Assembly: GCA_003165195.1 (NCBI GenBank)
Contig: PLSP01000085.1
Span: 1 to 36,637, forward strand
From: Candidatus Bathyarchaeota archaeon
Lineage (GTDB): Archaea > Thermoproteota > Bathyarchaeia > Bathyarchaeales > Bathycorpusculaceae
Direction of reading: 5' to 3'
DNA length: 36,637 bases
Part shown: positions 1 to 8,731 of the stretch, in pieces
How the letters are laid out: each line of letters opens with the position of its first letter
Numbering within the stretch: position 1 is the first letter of the stretch
Notes under the pieces: generated by a model
The model's database searches: none
What the model saw: the letters and a program-made list of their open reading frames with translations, nothing else
Told to the model about the DNA's origin: nothing
Translations under genes and position numbers: made by a program

Positions 1-1048
1 CATGAGCTTCTTCATGTTTTAGTCCGGTTGCAAGCAACACGTGAGAGGGCTCTAAAGTCTTTGAAGCACACGCAGAACCAGAAGAAACAGACACACCATT
101 AATTTCTAAGCTGAGCAGCATTGATTCTCCTTCTATGAAACTATATCTAACGGAGACGTTGTCAGGCAGTCGATTAGTTGGGTGTCCATTTAGAAAAGTG
201 TAAGGCAGTGGTTTGAGCAAACCTTCGATTAGGCTGTCTCTAAGTTTAGTCAACTTTTCGACGTTAGTTTGCATTTCTTGCTTGGCGATTTCAGCAGCTT
301 TCCCAAATGCTACAATACTGGGTATGTTTTCAGTTCCAGACCTAAAGCCTTTTTCCTGCCCCCCTCCATGAAGCAGAGGCTCGATGCGTATTCCATCTTT
401 CACATATAGTGCACCGACACCCTTGGGACCATACATGTCATTTGAGGAAACAGTTAGCAGATCAATGCCTAAAGCTTTCACATCTATTGGGACTTGACCA
501 GCAGCCACTGTCGCATCAACATGCAAGAAAGCGTTTTTACTGTGCACTATTTTGCTGATCTCTTCTATGGGCTCAATTGTGCCTATCTCACTATTTGCAT
601 ACACTATCGATACAAGGGTTGTTTTGTCGTTTAGTTCTTTTTCAAGGCTGCCTAAGTCTAAAGTGCCAAACTTGTCCACGGGAAGAAAGACTGCTTCGAA
701 GCCTTTTGTTGTCAGAAATTTTGCTGGGTTTACGACAGACATGTGTTCTACGCTTGAGGTTATGATTTTCGTGCCTCTGTCTTTGTTGCGGTTGACAGCG
801 CCTTTGATTGCCAAGTTGTTGCTTTCGGTTGCACCTGAAGTGAAAATAATTGCCTCTGCTTTTTCAGCATTAATCAGCTCCGCAACTTTAATTCTTGCTT
901 CATCAAGTGCACGTTTTGCTTCTTGACCAGCGACATGTAGCGATGAGGGATTGCCGTATGACGTTTTCATGTAGGGCAGCATTGCTTCAACTGCACGGGG
1001 GTCAACGGGTTTTCCCGCTGCATAATCCATATTTACTCTTTTTGCCAT
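1..1048 (-). CDS. NifS/IscS-like protein lacking the PLP-binding lysine (3' end outside window)
   Basis: This is a class V aminotransferase-fold protein of the NifS/IscS family; 349 residues are visible and the C-terminus runs off the left edge. The start ATG at 1048 has an AGGTGA ribosome site about 14 nt upstream. The sulfur-accepting loop is intact (SSGSAC, Cys about 327) and His102 of the SSVEH motif is present. However, the cofactor site is altered: the usual S-x-H-K-x-Y-G-P-K-G reads SSNDMYGPKG, so the Schiff-base Lys is Asp204 and the preceding His is Asn203. The pocket Gln of DATQS is Val181. Archaeoglobus fulgidus IscS is reported to have the same Lys-to-Asp change and to lack desulfurase activity, while offering a Cys ligand for Fe-S assembly. 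A scaffold-partner role is therefore likelier than cysteine desulfuration. It lies downstream of dsrE-tusA but after a terminator-like hairpin. Confidence 0.9.
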   Translation of the reverse strand, partial: MAKRVNMDYAAGKPVDPRAVEAMLPYMKTSYGNPSSLHVAGQEAKRALDEARIKVAELINAEKAEAIIFTSGATESNNLAIKGAVNRNKDRGTKIITSSVEHMSVVNPAKFLTTKGFEAVFLPVDKFGTLDLGSLEKELNDKTTLVSIVYANSEIGTIEPIEEISKIVHSKNAFLHVDATVAAGQVPIDVKALGIDLLTVSSNDMYGPKGVGALYVKDGIRIEPLLHGGGQEKGFRSGTENIPSIVAFGKAAEIAKQEMQTNVEKLTKLRDSLIEGLLKPLPYTFLNGHPTNRLPDNVSVRYSFIEGESMLLSLEINGVSVSSGSACASKTLEPSHVLLATGLKHEEAH

Positions 1049-1071
1049 TGACGTTGCTCTTCACCTTATGA

Positions 1072-1106
1072 ATAAAAAAAAATTATCAAACCCTGAATTT
1101 GGGGTT
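1072..1106 (-). terminator. Terminator-like hairpin plus T-run after the DsrE-TusA genes
   Basis: Read on the minus strand, a short AACCC/GGGTT stem (1089-1093 with 1102-1106) is followed by TGATAA and an uninterrupted run of T (A-run 1074-1082 on the plus strand). It lies between the TusA-like gene and the NifS-like gene, so the NifS-like gene may be partly or fully a separate transcription unit. Confidence 0.45.
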
Positions 1107-1160
1107 AATAGCACTGAAATATTATCAACCTGTTTTTCTTTAGTTTCCTGCATTCTGTTT

Positions 1161-1397
1161 TTACTTTATCTTCTTAATAAGGATTCGAATTGTACTGCCT
1201 TCTTTGGTGCTACTAACTATTTCCTGCTCTAGATGCTTTACGAGGCTGTGTATGTCTGATTCAGCAGCGGGATCGTCAGCGACAACCTCTAACGTTTCCC
1301 CTATCTCCATCTCGTCTAGTGCCAATCTCGTCCTGAAGACGGGCTCAGGACAGTACAAACCTAAACAATCAAGTTTTTTGTCAACTTTAACAGTCAT
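1161..1397 (-). CDS. tusA: TusA-family sulfur carrier protein
   Basis: A 78-residue TusA/SirA/YedF-like protein. The N-terminal strand leads into LDCLGLYCPEPV, which contains the CPxP motif whose Cys carries persulfide sulfur in this family; a second Cys lies in LDCLG. The start at 1397 is chosen because GGAGGAG precedes it at good spacing and family homology begins here, although the frame stays open upstream to 1469. It follows the DsrE-like gene by 46 nt and should share its transcript. Known relatives pass sulfur from a desulfurase or sulfurtransferase to acceptor proteins; the partner here cannot be read from sequence. Confidence 0.88.
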   Translation of the reverse strand: MTVKVDKKLDCLGLYCPEPVFRTRLALDEMEIGETLEVVADDPAAESDIHSLVKHLEQEIVSSTKEGSTIRILIKKIK

Positions 1398-1443
1398 CAA
1401 ATCTCCTCCAAAGCATGCCATGTTCTTGTTTAGGGGTGGTTCT

Positions 1444-1815
1444 TTAGAACCACAGAGTAGCGTTAGCACTTAAGGCCAAGTCGTTTAGCGTTGCTGCTCC
1501 CACGATTTTTACTCCTGGAATAAGGGTTATTTTGTCCCACCCTAACATCTGTTTGGAGGCTTCACATACGTCGATTTCGATCCCCATTTGAAGAGTCTTT
1601 TGGATCATTTCGGCAACACTGGGGAAAGTACCTAGCTTTATCTTTTCAGCTGCTCCCGGAAGCAGTATTCTGAGGCCTTGACCCAGAAAGTAGACTTTAG
1701 GATTTAAGCCCATAGCTTTGGCTGTTTGCGCTAAAACTAAAGGAGAATATTGTCTTTCAGGATTGTCGCTAGTTTGCACATATAAAATAAATTTTTCGTC
1801 TTTCAATAAAATCAC
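1444..1815 (-). CDS. DsrE/DsrF-like sulfur-relay protein
   Basis: A protein of about 120 residues with the alpha/beta DsrE-like fold: an N-terminal strand (KFILYVQTSDNPER), a glycine-rich middle (VYFLGQGLRILLPGA) and the EIDVCEASKQMLGW segment, whose Cys sits where the active Cys of DsrE-family proteins lies. The frame opens at GTG 1815. TTG at 1806 is the better start because GGTGA lies exactly 5 nt before it, the spacing seen at other starts in this window. It is first in the operon with the TusA-like gene, and the palindromic operator 1863-1875 lies 48 nt upstream of the frame. DsrE with TusA is a common sulfur-trafficking pair; the exact acceptor is unknown. Confidence 0.82.
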   Translation of the reverse strand: MILLKDEKFILYVQTSDNPERQYSPLVLAQTAKAMGLNPKVYFLGQGLRILLPGAAEKIKLGTFPSVAEMIQKTLQMGIEIDVCEASKQMLGWDKITLIPGVKIVGAATLNDLALSANATLWF

Positions 1816-1862
1816 CCAAAATTTTTACCTGCTATTACAATTATTCGTTCATCGAAATAAAT

Positions 1863-1875
1863 ATAACGGTGTTAT
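1863..1875 (-). promoter_or_regulatory. Sulfur-regulon palindrome (13-mer) upstream of DsrE-TusA
   Basis: ATAACGGTGTTAT, a perfect ATAAC-NNN-GTTAT inverted repeat, 48 nt upstream of the DsrE-like frame. No clear partner ATTCC..GAAT repeat is seen at the expected distance, so this is a half-version of the bipartite element found elsewhere in the window. Confidence 0.75.
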
Positions 1876-2309
1876 TCAAAGGATTTTGATGCTGCAGTTT
1901 CTGAGGAGTGTTTGGTCATAGTCATAATAACTAAAATAATTGCAAAAAAACCATACGTCCATAATCAACTATCAGTTCAGATCGGTGTCACAGACGGAGG
2001 GGTCCCTATAATACCCATTTTTCCCCAAACGGCGTGGATTTTTTTGAATACGTATGTATTAAGTCACATTACGTCTTCTTAATGATTGCTGCGAAATCAA
2101 CAACCTTATTTTAGCTCATATTTTGGTGAATAAAACAGAATTACAAATGCGGCTTCTTATGATAAACCAGTTATTTGAAAAAACTTCAATCCAATCTAAC
2201 TGTATTTTTCTTTAATTCCAAAATTAAGAGGTTCTGCCTCTTAGTTCCAAATAGGAATATTCCATCTTCAACCATCAACTAAAAACAGGTTGAAACGCGC
2301 CGAAAATAT
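1876..2309. other. Intergenic stretch without a recognisable gene
   Basis: AT-rich DNA between the DsrE-TusA promoter and the tRNA gene. I found no convincing ORF on either strand and no strong repeat. A TTGCAAAAAAACC tract near 1941-1953 resembles the BRE part of the bipartite promoters, but it lacks the flanking palindromes. Confidence 0.5.
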
Positions 2310-2312
2310 TGG

Positions 2313-2397
2313 TGCGGAGGGTGGGATTTGAACCCACGAACCCCTGCGGGATAGGAGCCTCAGTCCTACGCCTTTGGCCATGCTGGGCGACCTCCGC
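2313..2397 (-). tRNA. tRNA-Leu (anticodon GAG)
   Basis: On the minus strand the acceptor arm GCGGAGG pairs with CCTCCGC. The anticodon stem TAGGA/TCCTA encloses the loop CTGAGGC, giving anticodon GAG (leucine, CUC/CUU codons). A long variable arm with a CCC/GGG stem is the type II feature expected for tRNA-Leu. The T arm is GTGGG-TTCAAAT-CCCAC. The discriminator A (2313) is followed by a genomically encoded CCA (2312-2310). No intron is visible. A TATA-like CTATATT lies about 30 nt upstream of the 5' end. Confidence 0.96.
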
Positions 2398-2510
2398 GCG
2401 GATTGCTTTGTTCTTTGAGGCGGTGCGGAATATAGAATTAGCTATGACATTTAAAGGCTTTACCGTAAAAGCAAAGCTGCCCCTCAAAATAACGGTCCAT
2501 AGTTGCAAGA

Positions 2511-3110
2511 TCAATTGTTTTTAGACAGCAAGAAAAATCCATATTCACCGAACAAGTTGGGAAGGAGTTTTGTCTGTTTATTTCCAGTTTTGTAGAATGC
2601 GCGTTCAATCTTGAGGTTTCTGTTTTTGCAGTAATCTTTAAAATCGTTTAAGCTCAGGAAATGTAAGTTGGGTGTGTCGTACCATTGGAACGGAAGTGCA
2701 TCGGTTACTGGAACCCGGCCTTTGAAGAAGATTCTTGCTCTGGCTTTGTAGTGGGCAAAGTTGGGGATGCCGACAACGACTTTTTTGCCGACTCTGAGCG
2801 CTTCGATTAGGACAAAGTCGGGTTTTTTGACTTGCTGAAGTGTCTGGTTTAGGATAACGTAGTCGAATGCGTTGTCAGCGTATTCGGAGAGACCCGTGTC
2901 TATGTCTTGTTGGAAAACGCTCAGCCCTCCGGCGACACAATGTTGAATGGCAATATCGTTAAGTTCTATGCCTTGAGCGTGTACCTGTTTTTCATTAATG
3001 AGTAATGCTAAGAGTTCACCGTCGCCGCATCCAAGATCTAGTACAGAAGCTTCCTTGTTAATCCAGTTAAGAATGATTTTTCGTTCTGCCGGCATGGTTG
3101 TCTTTGTCAT
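2511..3110 (-). CDS. metW: Methionine biosynthesis protein MetW
   Basis: A 199-residue protein matching MetW in length and sequence. It has a class I SAM-methyltransferase-type fold with the glycine motif [11 protein letters not shown] near residues 23-33, then [16 protein letters not shown]. It ends in the MetW-typical segment with [20 protein letters not shown]. MetW is found next to MetX and supports homoserine acylation in several bacteria; its exact biochemical role is not settled. Its ATG overlaps the metX stop by 4 nt (ATGA), so translation is probably coupled. It is the last gene of the metY-metX-metW series. Confidence 0.93.
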   Translation of the reverse strand: MTKTTMPAERKIILNWINKEASVLDLGCGDGELLALLINEKQVHAQGIELNDIAIQHCVAGGLSVFQQDIDTGLSEYADNAFDYVILNQTLQQVKKPDFVLIEALRVGKKVVVGIPNFAHYKARARIFFKGRVPVTDALPFQWYDTPNLHFLSLNDFKDYCKNRNLKIERAFYKTGNKQTKLLPNLFGEYGFFLLSKNN

Positions 3111-4243
3111 TGTTTACCGCCGTTGTGTCCATTTGAAACGGTGTTAAGGAAATGCTTGATTAGCTGGGTTTCCTGCTCAGTCTCTAAGAGGAAAGAGTCA
3201 TGCCCATATGTGGAGTTTATTTCGCAGTATGTGGTATCGACTCCTGATAGCTTGCAGGCTTTGACGATTTCCTGCGATTGATATGTTGGGTAGAGCCAGT
3301 CGGATTTGAAGGATATAACGAGCACTTTTGCTTTAAGCCCTGCGAATATGCTTGCGAGTTTTTTGTTGCCATTTAGCAGGTTGAAGTAGTCTATAGCTTT
3401 GGTTATGTAGAGATAGGAGTTGGCGTCGAATCGTTTGACAAAGTTGTCGCCGCGATAATGTAGATAGCCTTCAACTTCGAATTCTGCACTGAACTTGAAT
3501 GGTTCCTTGTCTGGCCGAAGGCGTCTGCCGAACTTTTCAGCCATTGAAGCATCACTCATGTATGTGATGTGCCCTATCATTCGGGCTACAGCTAAGCCTT
3601 TCGCTGGAACTGCTGAACCATAGTAGTGGCCGTTTTTCCAGTCGGGATCAGCCATTATTGCTTGGCGACTGACCTCGTTAAATGCTATCTGTTGGGGCGT
3701 ATGCTTCAACGTGGTGGCTATTGGAATGGCTGAGCGTATCGTGTCTGGGTAAGCTACCATCCATTGGAGAACTTGCATGCCGCCCATGGAGCCGCCGATG
3801 ACAGAAACCAACTTTTCTATTCCAAAACGGTCAATTAGGCGTTTTTGTGCATTTACCATGTCGCCGATCGTTATTATAGGAAAATCGGTACCGTAAGGTT
3901 CGCCTGTTTTGGGATTCATCGATGATGGCCCTGTTGATCCGCGGCAACCGCCGATTACGTTGCTGCAGATTACAAAATATTTGTCGGTATCTATGCCTTT
4001 GCCGGGTCCGATTAAGTTTTCCCACCAACCGTCAGCGCCAGCGGCGTGGGAGTCTCCGCTTAGGGCGTGGACAATTAGGATTGCGTTTGAGTTTTGCTCG
4101 TTGAGTTTGCCCCAGGTTTCGTAGGCGAGTGTTATTGGACCAAGTTTTTCACCTAAATCTAATATTAGCTCCGCTGGCGGATTCCCAAAAGTAAATGTCT
4201 GTGAGTTTTCGTCTTTGTTAATCGTGAATTTTTGTTCCTCCAA
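3107..4243 (-). CDS. metX: Homoserine O-acyltransferase (MetX)
   Basis: A 378-residue alpha/beta hydrolase-fold acyltransferase that activates homoserine with acetyl-CoA (succinyl-CoA in some relatives), the entry step to homocysteine. The nucleophile elbow GGSMGGMQ puts the catalytic Ser at 152. The Asp lies in SDWLYP and the His in GHDSF near the C-terminus; the oxyanion-side [10 protein letters not shown] is present. Start codon is TTG at 4243. GGAGGA follows rather than precedes it, and the operator 4263-4275 sits only 19 nt upstream, which suits a nearly leaderless transcript. Its partner enzyme MetY lies upstream and MetW downstream. Confidence 0.94.
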   Translation of the reverse strand: MEEQKFTINKDENSQTFTFGNPPAELILDLGEKLGPITLAYETWGKLNEQNSNAILIVHALSGDSHAAGADGWWENLIGPGKGIDTDKYFVICSNVIGGCRGSTGPSSMNPKTGEPYGTDFPIITIGDMVNAQKRLIDRFGIEKLVSVIGGSMGGMQVLQWMVAYPDTIRSAIPIATTLKHTPQQIAFNEVSRQAIMADPDWKNGHYYGSAVPAKGLAVARMIGHITYMSDASMAEKFGRRLRPDKEPFKFSAEFEVEGYLHYRGDNFVKRFDANSYLYITKAIDYFNLLNGNKKLASIFAGLKAKVLVISFKSDWLYPTYQSQEIVKACKLSGVDTTYCEINSTYGHDSFLLETEQETQLIKHFLNTVSNGHNGGKQ

Positions 4244-4262
4244 AAAATTGGGGGTAGCAGCT

Positions 4263-4275
4263 ATAACGCCGCTAT
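4263..4275 (-). promoter_or_regulatory. Degenerate sulfur-regulon palindrome between metY and metX
   Basis: ATAACGCCGCTAT, one arm mismatch from ATAAC-NNN-GTTAT, flanked by T and A so that the symmetry is TATA..TATA. It lies in the 37-nt gap between the metY stop and the metX start and overlaps a TATA-like TTTTATAG on the minus strand. It may be an internal promoter that lets metX-metW respond on its own. Confidence 0.5.
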
Positions 4276-4280
4276 AAAAT

Positions 4281-5585
4281 TTAAGTTTTCGCTGAAACTT
4301 TCAATGCTTGGTCCAAGTCCTCAATTAGGTCCTCGGGGTCTTCGATGCCTATGGATAGTCGGATGTAGTCTTCTGTGACGCCTGTTGCTTCTTGCTCTGC
4401 CCTAGTTAATTGCTGATGAGTTGTCGAAGCTGGGTGAACGATGAGGCTTTTTGTATCACCGATGTTTACCAAGTGCGAAAAGAGCTTCACTGACTCGATT
4501 AGTTTGCGACCAGCGTCTTTGCCGCCTTTGATTCCAAAGCCAACAAGACCACCATAATTGCCTTGCAAGTATTTAGATGCGAGTTTATGGTTTGGATTGT
4601 CCGTTAAACCTGGATAGACGACCCAAGTTACAAGCGGATGCTGCTTTAGGAACTGAGCTACCTTCAGCGCGTTTTCAGAGTGTTTACGTTGTCTAAGCGG
4701 TAGCGTTTCTAGGCCTTGCAGGAAAAGCCAGGAGTTGAAGGGGCTCAAAGCGGGTCCTAAGTCTCGGAGGAGTTGGACACGCACTTTGAATATGAACGCA
4801 ACATTGCCTAAGTTTGGAAAGTTTCCGAATGCGTCCCAGTATTTGATGCCATGGTAACTAGGATCAGGTTCTGTAAACTCTGGGAATTTGCCGTTATTCC
4901 ATTTGAATTTGCCGCTGTCCACTATGATACCGCCTATGCTGGTTCCATGTCCGCCGATGTATTTTGTGGCTGAATTTGCGATTATGTCTGCACCGAAGTC
5001 AATTGGCCTAACTATTCCTATTCCGACGGTGTTGTCAACAACTAGTGGTATTCCAGCCTCATGTGCAATTTTTGCCAAAGCCTCGAAGTCGGGGACATCA
5101 AGCTTGGGGTTGCCTATGGTTTCTGCGTAGATTGCTTTTGTTTTGGATGTTATTGCTTTTTTGAATTCTTCTGGCTTTTGTGAATCGACAAAAGTTACTT
5201 TTCGACCTAGCTTGGCAAACGTGTAGTGTAGCAGGCTATAGGTTCCACCGTATAGGTTGTTGGCTGCGACTATCTCGTCGCCAACCTGTGTGATGGCCAA
5301 CAATGATAGTGATATAGCTGCTTGTCCTGAGGCTACAGCTAACGCCCCAGTACCGCCTTCTATGGCTGCGACCCTTCTTTCGAAGACATCGTTGGTTGGG
5401 TTTATTATACGGGTGTAGATGTTTCCTAGTTCTTTAAGGGCAAAAAGATTTGCCGCATGGTCCGTGTTTTTAAAGACATAAGAAGTCGTCTGATAGATCG
5501 GGACTGCCCTTGACCCTGTGGTGGGGTCAGGTGTTTCTTGACCTGAGTGGACGGCTACAGTGTCTAATCTTCTTTTTGAAGTCAT
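4281..5585 (-). CDS. metY: O-acetylhomoserine sulfhydrylase / aminocarboxypropyltransferase (MetY)
   Basis: A 434-residue Cys/Met-metabolism PLP enzyme. The N-terminus [31 protein letters not shown] is split here for reading as [11 protein letters not shown] and [17 protein letters not shown], both diagnostic for this family. The PLP lysine lies in [11 protein letters not shown] and the cofactor-stacking region in YAETIGNP and VVDNT. It joins O-acylhomoserine and sulfide to make homocysteine. The length agrees with OAH sulfhydrylases (about 430). AGGAG lies 13 nt before the ATG. It is preceded by the full bipartite operator 5631-5676, and metX and metW follow, so sulfide fixation is placed directly under the regulon. 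Confidence 0.94.
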   Translation of the reverse strand: MTSKRRLDTVAVHSGQETPDPTTGSRAVPIYQTTSYVFKNTDHAANLFALKELGNIYTRIINPTNDVFERRVAAIEGGTGALAVASGQAAISLSLLAITQVGDEIVAANNLYGGTYSLLHYTFAKLGRKVTFVDSQKPEEFKKAITSKTKAIYAETIGNPKLDVPDFEALAKIAHEAGIPLVVDNTVGIGIVRPIDFGADIIANSATKYIGGHGTSIGGIIVDSGKFKWNNGKFPEFTEPDPSYHGIKYWDAFGNFPNLGNVAFIFKVRVQLLRDLGPALSPFNSWLFLQGLETLPLRQRKHSENALKVAQFLKQHPLVTWVVYPGLTDNPNHKLASKYLQGNYGGLVGFGIKGGKDAGRKLIESVKLFSHLVNIGDTKSLIVHPASTTHQQLTRAEQEATGVTEDYIRLSIGIEDPEDLIEDLDQALKVSAKT

Positions 5586-5630
5586 ACTTTTTTATTGCTC
5601 CTTTAGAGTCTTTGTTACTATCATCATCTG

Positions 5631-5676
5631 ATAACGGCGTTATATCCCTTTTTGCAGTTTTTATTCCAAAAAGAAT
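5631..5676 (-). promoter_or_regulatory. Bipartite sulfur-regulon promoter element (metY side)
   Basis: ATAACGGCGTTAT (5631-5643) and ATTCCAAAAAGAAT (5663-5676), 32.5 bp centre to centre. Read toward metY, the order is ATTC repeat, TGCAAAAA (BRE-like), ATATAAC (TATA-like, overlapping the 13-mer), then the gene 47 nt on. The ATTC repeat also lies 30 nt upstream of the divergent HTH-CBS gene, so one element may control both, including autoregulation of the candidate regulator. Confidence 0.85.
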
Positions 5677-5705
5677 ATGTGCCAGCACAAATTTAGTATA
5701 AAACC

Positions 5706-6260
5706 ATGTTTCCAACATTAGAAGATATAGGCAAAAAACGCCGACAACTCGGACTCAAACAAGCCGAATTAGCAAAACTTGCAGGCGTAAGCCAATCCTT
5801 AATCGCTAAACTGGAATCAGGAAAAATCGACTCATCATACACTAAAGTCAAAACCATCTTTGATGTCCTAGAAAGACTGGAAGCAAAAACCAAAATTCAA
5901 GAAGAAAAAGTAGTCCCCAACCAAGTGGTTGCCATTCAAAAAGACGAACCCATTTCAAAAGTAGTCCAAATGATGAAAGAACATGGATATTCGCAAATTC
6001 CAGTGTTCAACAAGAAACAATCTGTTGGCAGCATATCGGAAAAGACTATTTTACGTGAAATTCTTGCTGGAAAAGACATAGCTCAAATTTCCAAGTTACC
6101 CGTTGAATCAATTATGGAAGAGGCATTCCCACAAGTTGGCGATGACGCTCCGCTATCACTAATTTCAAGTCTTCTTCAAACATATCCTGCAATTCTGGTT
6201 TCTAAAAAGGGCAACGTTACAGGCATAATAACAAAGGCAGACCTATTAAGAACGGTTTAA
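5706..6260 (+). CDS. HTH-CBS transcriptional regulator (candidate sulfur-regulon regulator)
   Basis: A 184-residue archaeal regulator with an Xre/HTH_3-type helix-turn-helix at residues 8-58 (RQLGLKQAELAKLAGVSQSL) and two CBS domains, about 70-122 and 133-184. CBS pairs bind adenosyl ligands such as AMP, ATP or S-adenosylmethionine, so a SAM or nucleotide signal is plausible but unseen. The gene diverges from metY across the bipartite operator. It is the only complete DNA-binding regulator in the sulfur-related part of the window; the MarR gene at 11336 belongs to an exporter cluster. That it binds the repeated palindromes is an inference. An alternative is that the true regulator lies outside the window. 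Confidence 0.88.
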   Translation: MFPTLEDIGKKRRQLGLKQAELAKLAGVSQSLIAKLESGKIDSSYTKVKTIFDVLERLEAKTKIQEEKVVPNQVVAIQKDEPISKVVQMMKEHGYSQIPVFNKKQSVGSISEKTILREILAGKDIAQISKLPVESIMEEAFPQVGDDAPLSLISSLLQTYPAILVSKKGNVTGIITKADLLRTV

Positions 6261-6280
6261 TGTCACGCTTTATATAAAGA

Positions 6281-6302
6281 GGAAAAGAATCTTCCTTTTT
6301 CT
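6281..6302 (+). terminator. Possible terminator after the HTH-CBS gene
   Basis: A GGAA/TTCC short stem followed by TTTTTCT, 20 nt past the stop codon of the regulator gene. The stem is weak; archaeal T-run termination alone would be enough. Confidence 0.3.
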
Positions 6303-6339
6303 CCATTGCTTGTTATTGAATTTACTTTGCTATTGTATA

Positions 6340-6966
6340 TTAAACTCGATTCGCCGTAGGAGGTTTCTGGTTTAAAACCATTTTCAGAAAGTATTCGTGT
6401 ATTCTCAGGTCATCGCCTAACTCTGGGTGAAAAGTTATTGCCATAACATTTCCTTTTTTTGCGCCTACAATTGTATCTTCGTACTCAGCCCAAACGCTGG
6501 TTAAGCCCCAAACTTTTTCGATTGTCGGAGCACGGATAAATATTCCTTTGAAAGGCCGTTTTCCGATTTCATCTATTTGCAAATCAACTTCAAAAGAATC
6601 AACTTGCCGGCCGTAGGCGTTTCTATTGACACTTATGTCCATTAAGCCCAGCAGGTTTGTTTTTGTCTGCTGTACTTCTTCATCGCCTTCTTTTGCCAGG
6701 AGGATTGCACCCGCACAAGTTCCAAGAATTGGCAGTCCTTCCATTGCAAGCTCAATTATTTTCTGTTGCAGTCCAGCATCAAACATTAATCGACTTATTG
6801 TTGTTGACTCTCCTCCAGGTATAACAAGCCCAGAAACGTCGTCTAAGTCTATTGTTGTCCTCGCGGGCACGGCGTTGCCGGCGATTTTAAGTTCGTTCAT
6901 TGCCTTCCTTAAAATGTCGATGTGCTCGGTCACAGCGCCCTGTACGGCTATTACGCCTACTTTCAA
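6340..6966 (-). CDS. pdxT: Pyridoxal 5'-phosphate synthase glutaminase subunit PdxT
   Basis: A 208-residue class I glutamine amidotransferase that supplies ammonia to PdxS. Visible motifs are [12 protein letters not shown] at the N-terminus, the PGGEST oxyanion motif, nucleophile Cys84 in LGTCAG, and the His-Glu pair in TFHPEL. The start is TTG 6966, which overlaps the pdxS TGA stop by 4 nt. Length and motif order are normal for PdxT. PLP made here would feed MetY, the CysK-like enzyme and SufS encoded nearby. Confidence 0.95.
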   Translation of the reverse strand: MKVGVIAVQGAVTEHIDILRKAMNELKIAGNAVPARTTIDLDDVSGLVIPGGESTTISRLMFDAGLQQKIIELAMEGLPILGTCAGAILLAKEGDEEVQQTKTNLLGLMDISVNRNAYGRQVDSFEVDLQIDEIGKRPFKGIFIRAPTIEKVWGLTSVWAEYEDTIVGAKKGNVMAITFHPELGDDLRIHEYFLKMVLNQKPPTANRV

Positions 6967-7871
6967 TTCGTTCCCCGCGTTTGCATCTTTTGTTTCTCAT
7001 CCATCTTCGAAGTATCTATCCCGTCCATCGGTTCGCCTAGACCTTCAGAGATTTTGGCAAGAAGTTTTGGATCGTCATAATGCAATGCTGCTTCCACGAT
7101 TGCTTTAGCGTATGCTTGTGGGTTTTTGGATTTGAATACACCTGAACCAACAAACAGACCATCGGCACCCAACTGCATCATTAATGCCGCATCAGACGGC
7201 GTGGAAATTCCTCCTGCGGCGAAATTCACAACGGGCAATCTTCCTAAGTCTCTTGTCTCTTTAACTAAGTCTATTGGCACAAAGTATTCTTTGGCCTTCT
7301 CAAGTAATTGGGCATCTGACATTTGTTTTAATGCTACTATTTCCTTGTTCATGAGTTTTAGGTGTCTTACTGCTTCAACGACATTTCCAGTTCCTGGTTC
7401 ACCTTTAGTTCTTATCATGGCGGCTCCTTCATTTATTCTCCGCAAAGCTTCGCCTAGGTTTCTTGCGCCACAGACAAAAGGGACAGTAAACTTTCGTTTG
7501 TCGATGTGGTCGTCTTCATCAGCAGGAGTTAATACCTCACTCTCATCGACCATATCAGCACCTAAGGCTTCAAGCACTTGTGCCTCTGCAGTATGACCTA
7601 TTCTGCATTTGGCCATAACTGGAATAGTTACGGAGGCGATGATTTCTTTAACTTTCTTTGGATCAGCCATTCTTGCTACGCCGCCTTTTGCGCGTATGTC
7701 TGCAGGAACGGCTTCTAGTGCCATAACAGAAACAGCCCCAGCAGCCTCTGCAACCTTTGCCTGCTCCGCGTTAATAACATCCATTACTACACCGCATTTG
7801 ACCATTTTGGCAAATCCTCTTTTCAACCTATCAGTTCCTTTCCGTTCAACTATTTTCTTCGTTTCACTCAT
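6963..7871 (-). CDS. pdxS: Pyridoxal 5'-phosphate synthase lyase subunit PdxS
   Basis: A 302-residue TIM-barrel enzyme that builds PLP from ribose 5-phosphate, glyceraldehyde 3-phosphate and ammonia. It is one of the most conserved proteins of the window: [32 protein letters not shown] with the substrate-binding Lys (about residue 88), and a second Lys-containing segment [13 protein letters not shown]. It is first in the pdxS-pdxT operon. GGTGG lies just ahead of the ATG. An extended perfect palindrome (7889-7910) lies 18 nt upstream and is unlike the sulfur-regulon element. Confidence 0.97.
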   Translation of the reverse strand: MSETKKIVERKGTDRLKRGFAKMVKCGVVMDVINAEQAKVAEAAGAVSVMALEAVPADIRAKGGVARMADPKKVKEIIASVTIPVMAKCRIGHTAEAQVLEALGADMVDESEVLTPADEDDHIDKRKFTVPFVCGARNLGEALRRINEGAAMIRTKGEPGTGNVVEAVRHLKLMNKEIVALKQMSDAQLLEKAKEYFVPIDLVKETRDLGRLPVVNFAAGGISTPSDAALMMQLGADGLFVGSGVFKSKNPQAYAKAIVEAALHYDDPKLLAKISEGLGEPMDGIDTSKMDEKQKMQTRGTN

Positions 7872-7888
7872 ACAACCACCAAGTCAAT

Positions 7889-7910
7889 TAGTATAGTTAT
7901 AACTATACTA
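7889..7910 (-). promoter_or_regulatory. 22-bp perfect palindrome upstream of pdxS
   Basis: TAGTATAGTTA followed directly by its exact reverse complement TAACTATACTA, ending 18 nt before the pdxS ATG. It is where the core promoter or transcription start should lie and is a good candidate operator for a dimeric regulator of PLP synthesis. AT-rich core-promoter composition could account for part of it. Confidence 0.55.
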
Positions 7911-7987
7911 TCTAATAAATATTAACTGAAAATAATAGCAAGAGACTTAAAAATTAACAAAAACATTTTGGAAAAAAATACTATACA

Positions 7988-8692
7988 TCATACATCTTTC
8001 CATCTTGTCTTTTTATAAGCAACAAACAAGACGATAGCACAGACCGCCGAAAGAACTACCCAATCCAAAATTGACAAGTTAACTGAAATTCTCAGATAGC
8101 CTGTTGCTGACTGCATAATTTCGGCTGCATAGGTTGTGGGAGAAAGATAGGCGATATAATTCAAGGGTGCAGGGATATAGGAGATCGGATAATAAACGGG
8201 CGGCAAAGTAGCAAACAAGAGCTGAAGAAGCCTAGAAAAAGCATAGCTCTGAACGACATCATTTGAGAAAGTCGATAACATAAATCCCAAAGCCACTGAG
8301 ATAGCAAACATCAACAACAGCGCTATTGATAAAATTGCTATTTGAATAAGTGAAGGATGCAAATAAATTCCGGCAAGTGCAATAAGAATGGCTAAAGAAG
8401 GAATTGAATAAACTATTTCTGCTAGAGTCATTCCCACCATGTATAAGGTTGAACTTGTCGGCGAGCTTACAATCATATCTTGAAGCTTGAAGTCGTTTTT
8501 TAAGTGAGAAAGGTCCGATTGGAGCGAAATTCCACTTGAAAAGAAAGTCATTATCAATCCACCTTCAATCGCACTTCCAAAAAGAGCACCACGTGACACG
8601 AAGGTAATTACAATCAAAGTCGAAAACGGCGTGATAACGGTGCTGAGTAAAACGATTGGGTAATTTTTCATTTCATAAACGGCATTTACCAA
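7988..8692 (-). CDS. ABC-2 type exporter permease (second transporter)
   Basis: At least 234 residues with about six hydrophobic segments and the ABC-2 pattern (YEMKNYPIVLLSTVITP near the N-terminus). Within the frame the first conventional start is TTG 8692. The frame is open back to just after the upstream ATPase stop (8732-8734), and a CTG at 8731 preceded by GAGGG would add 13 residues and give a more usual N-terminus. It pairs with the ATPase at 8732-9634. The substrate is unknown; drug, lipid or polysaccharide export are all possible. It is the last gene of the MarR-led cluster. Confidence 0.85.
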   Translation of the reverse strand: MVNAVYEMKNYPIVLLSTVITPFSTLIVITFVSRGALFGSAIEGGLIMTFFSSGISLQSDLSHLKNDFKLQDMIVSSPTSSTLYMVGMTLAEIVYSIPSLAILIALAGIYLHPSLIQIAILSIALLLMFAISVALGFMLSTFSNDVVQSYAFSRLLQLLFATLPPVYYPISYIPAPLNYIAYLSPTTYAAEIMQSATGYLRISVNLSILDWVVLSAVCAIVLFVAYKKTRWKDV

Positions 8693-8731
8693 TACGCCTG
8701 CGAGAAGTTGGCTGAGTTTACTGTGTTTCAG

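Noticed and set aside
1935-1965. TTGCAAAAAAACCATAC tract resembling a regulon promoter
   Set aside because: Neither the 13-mer nor the ATTC repeat is present at the right distance and no gene follows.
2309-2524. ORFs on both strands covering the tRNA locus (one beginning MVRRVGFEPTNPCG)
   Set aside because: The sequence is explained by the tRNA-Leu gene; such antisense frames over tRNAs are a well-known artefact.
6626-7896. Long plus-strand ORFs opposite pdxS and pdxT
   Set aside because: They are antisense shadows of highly conserved genes and show no family resemblance.
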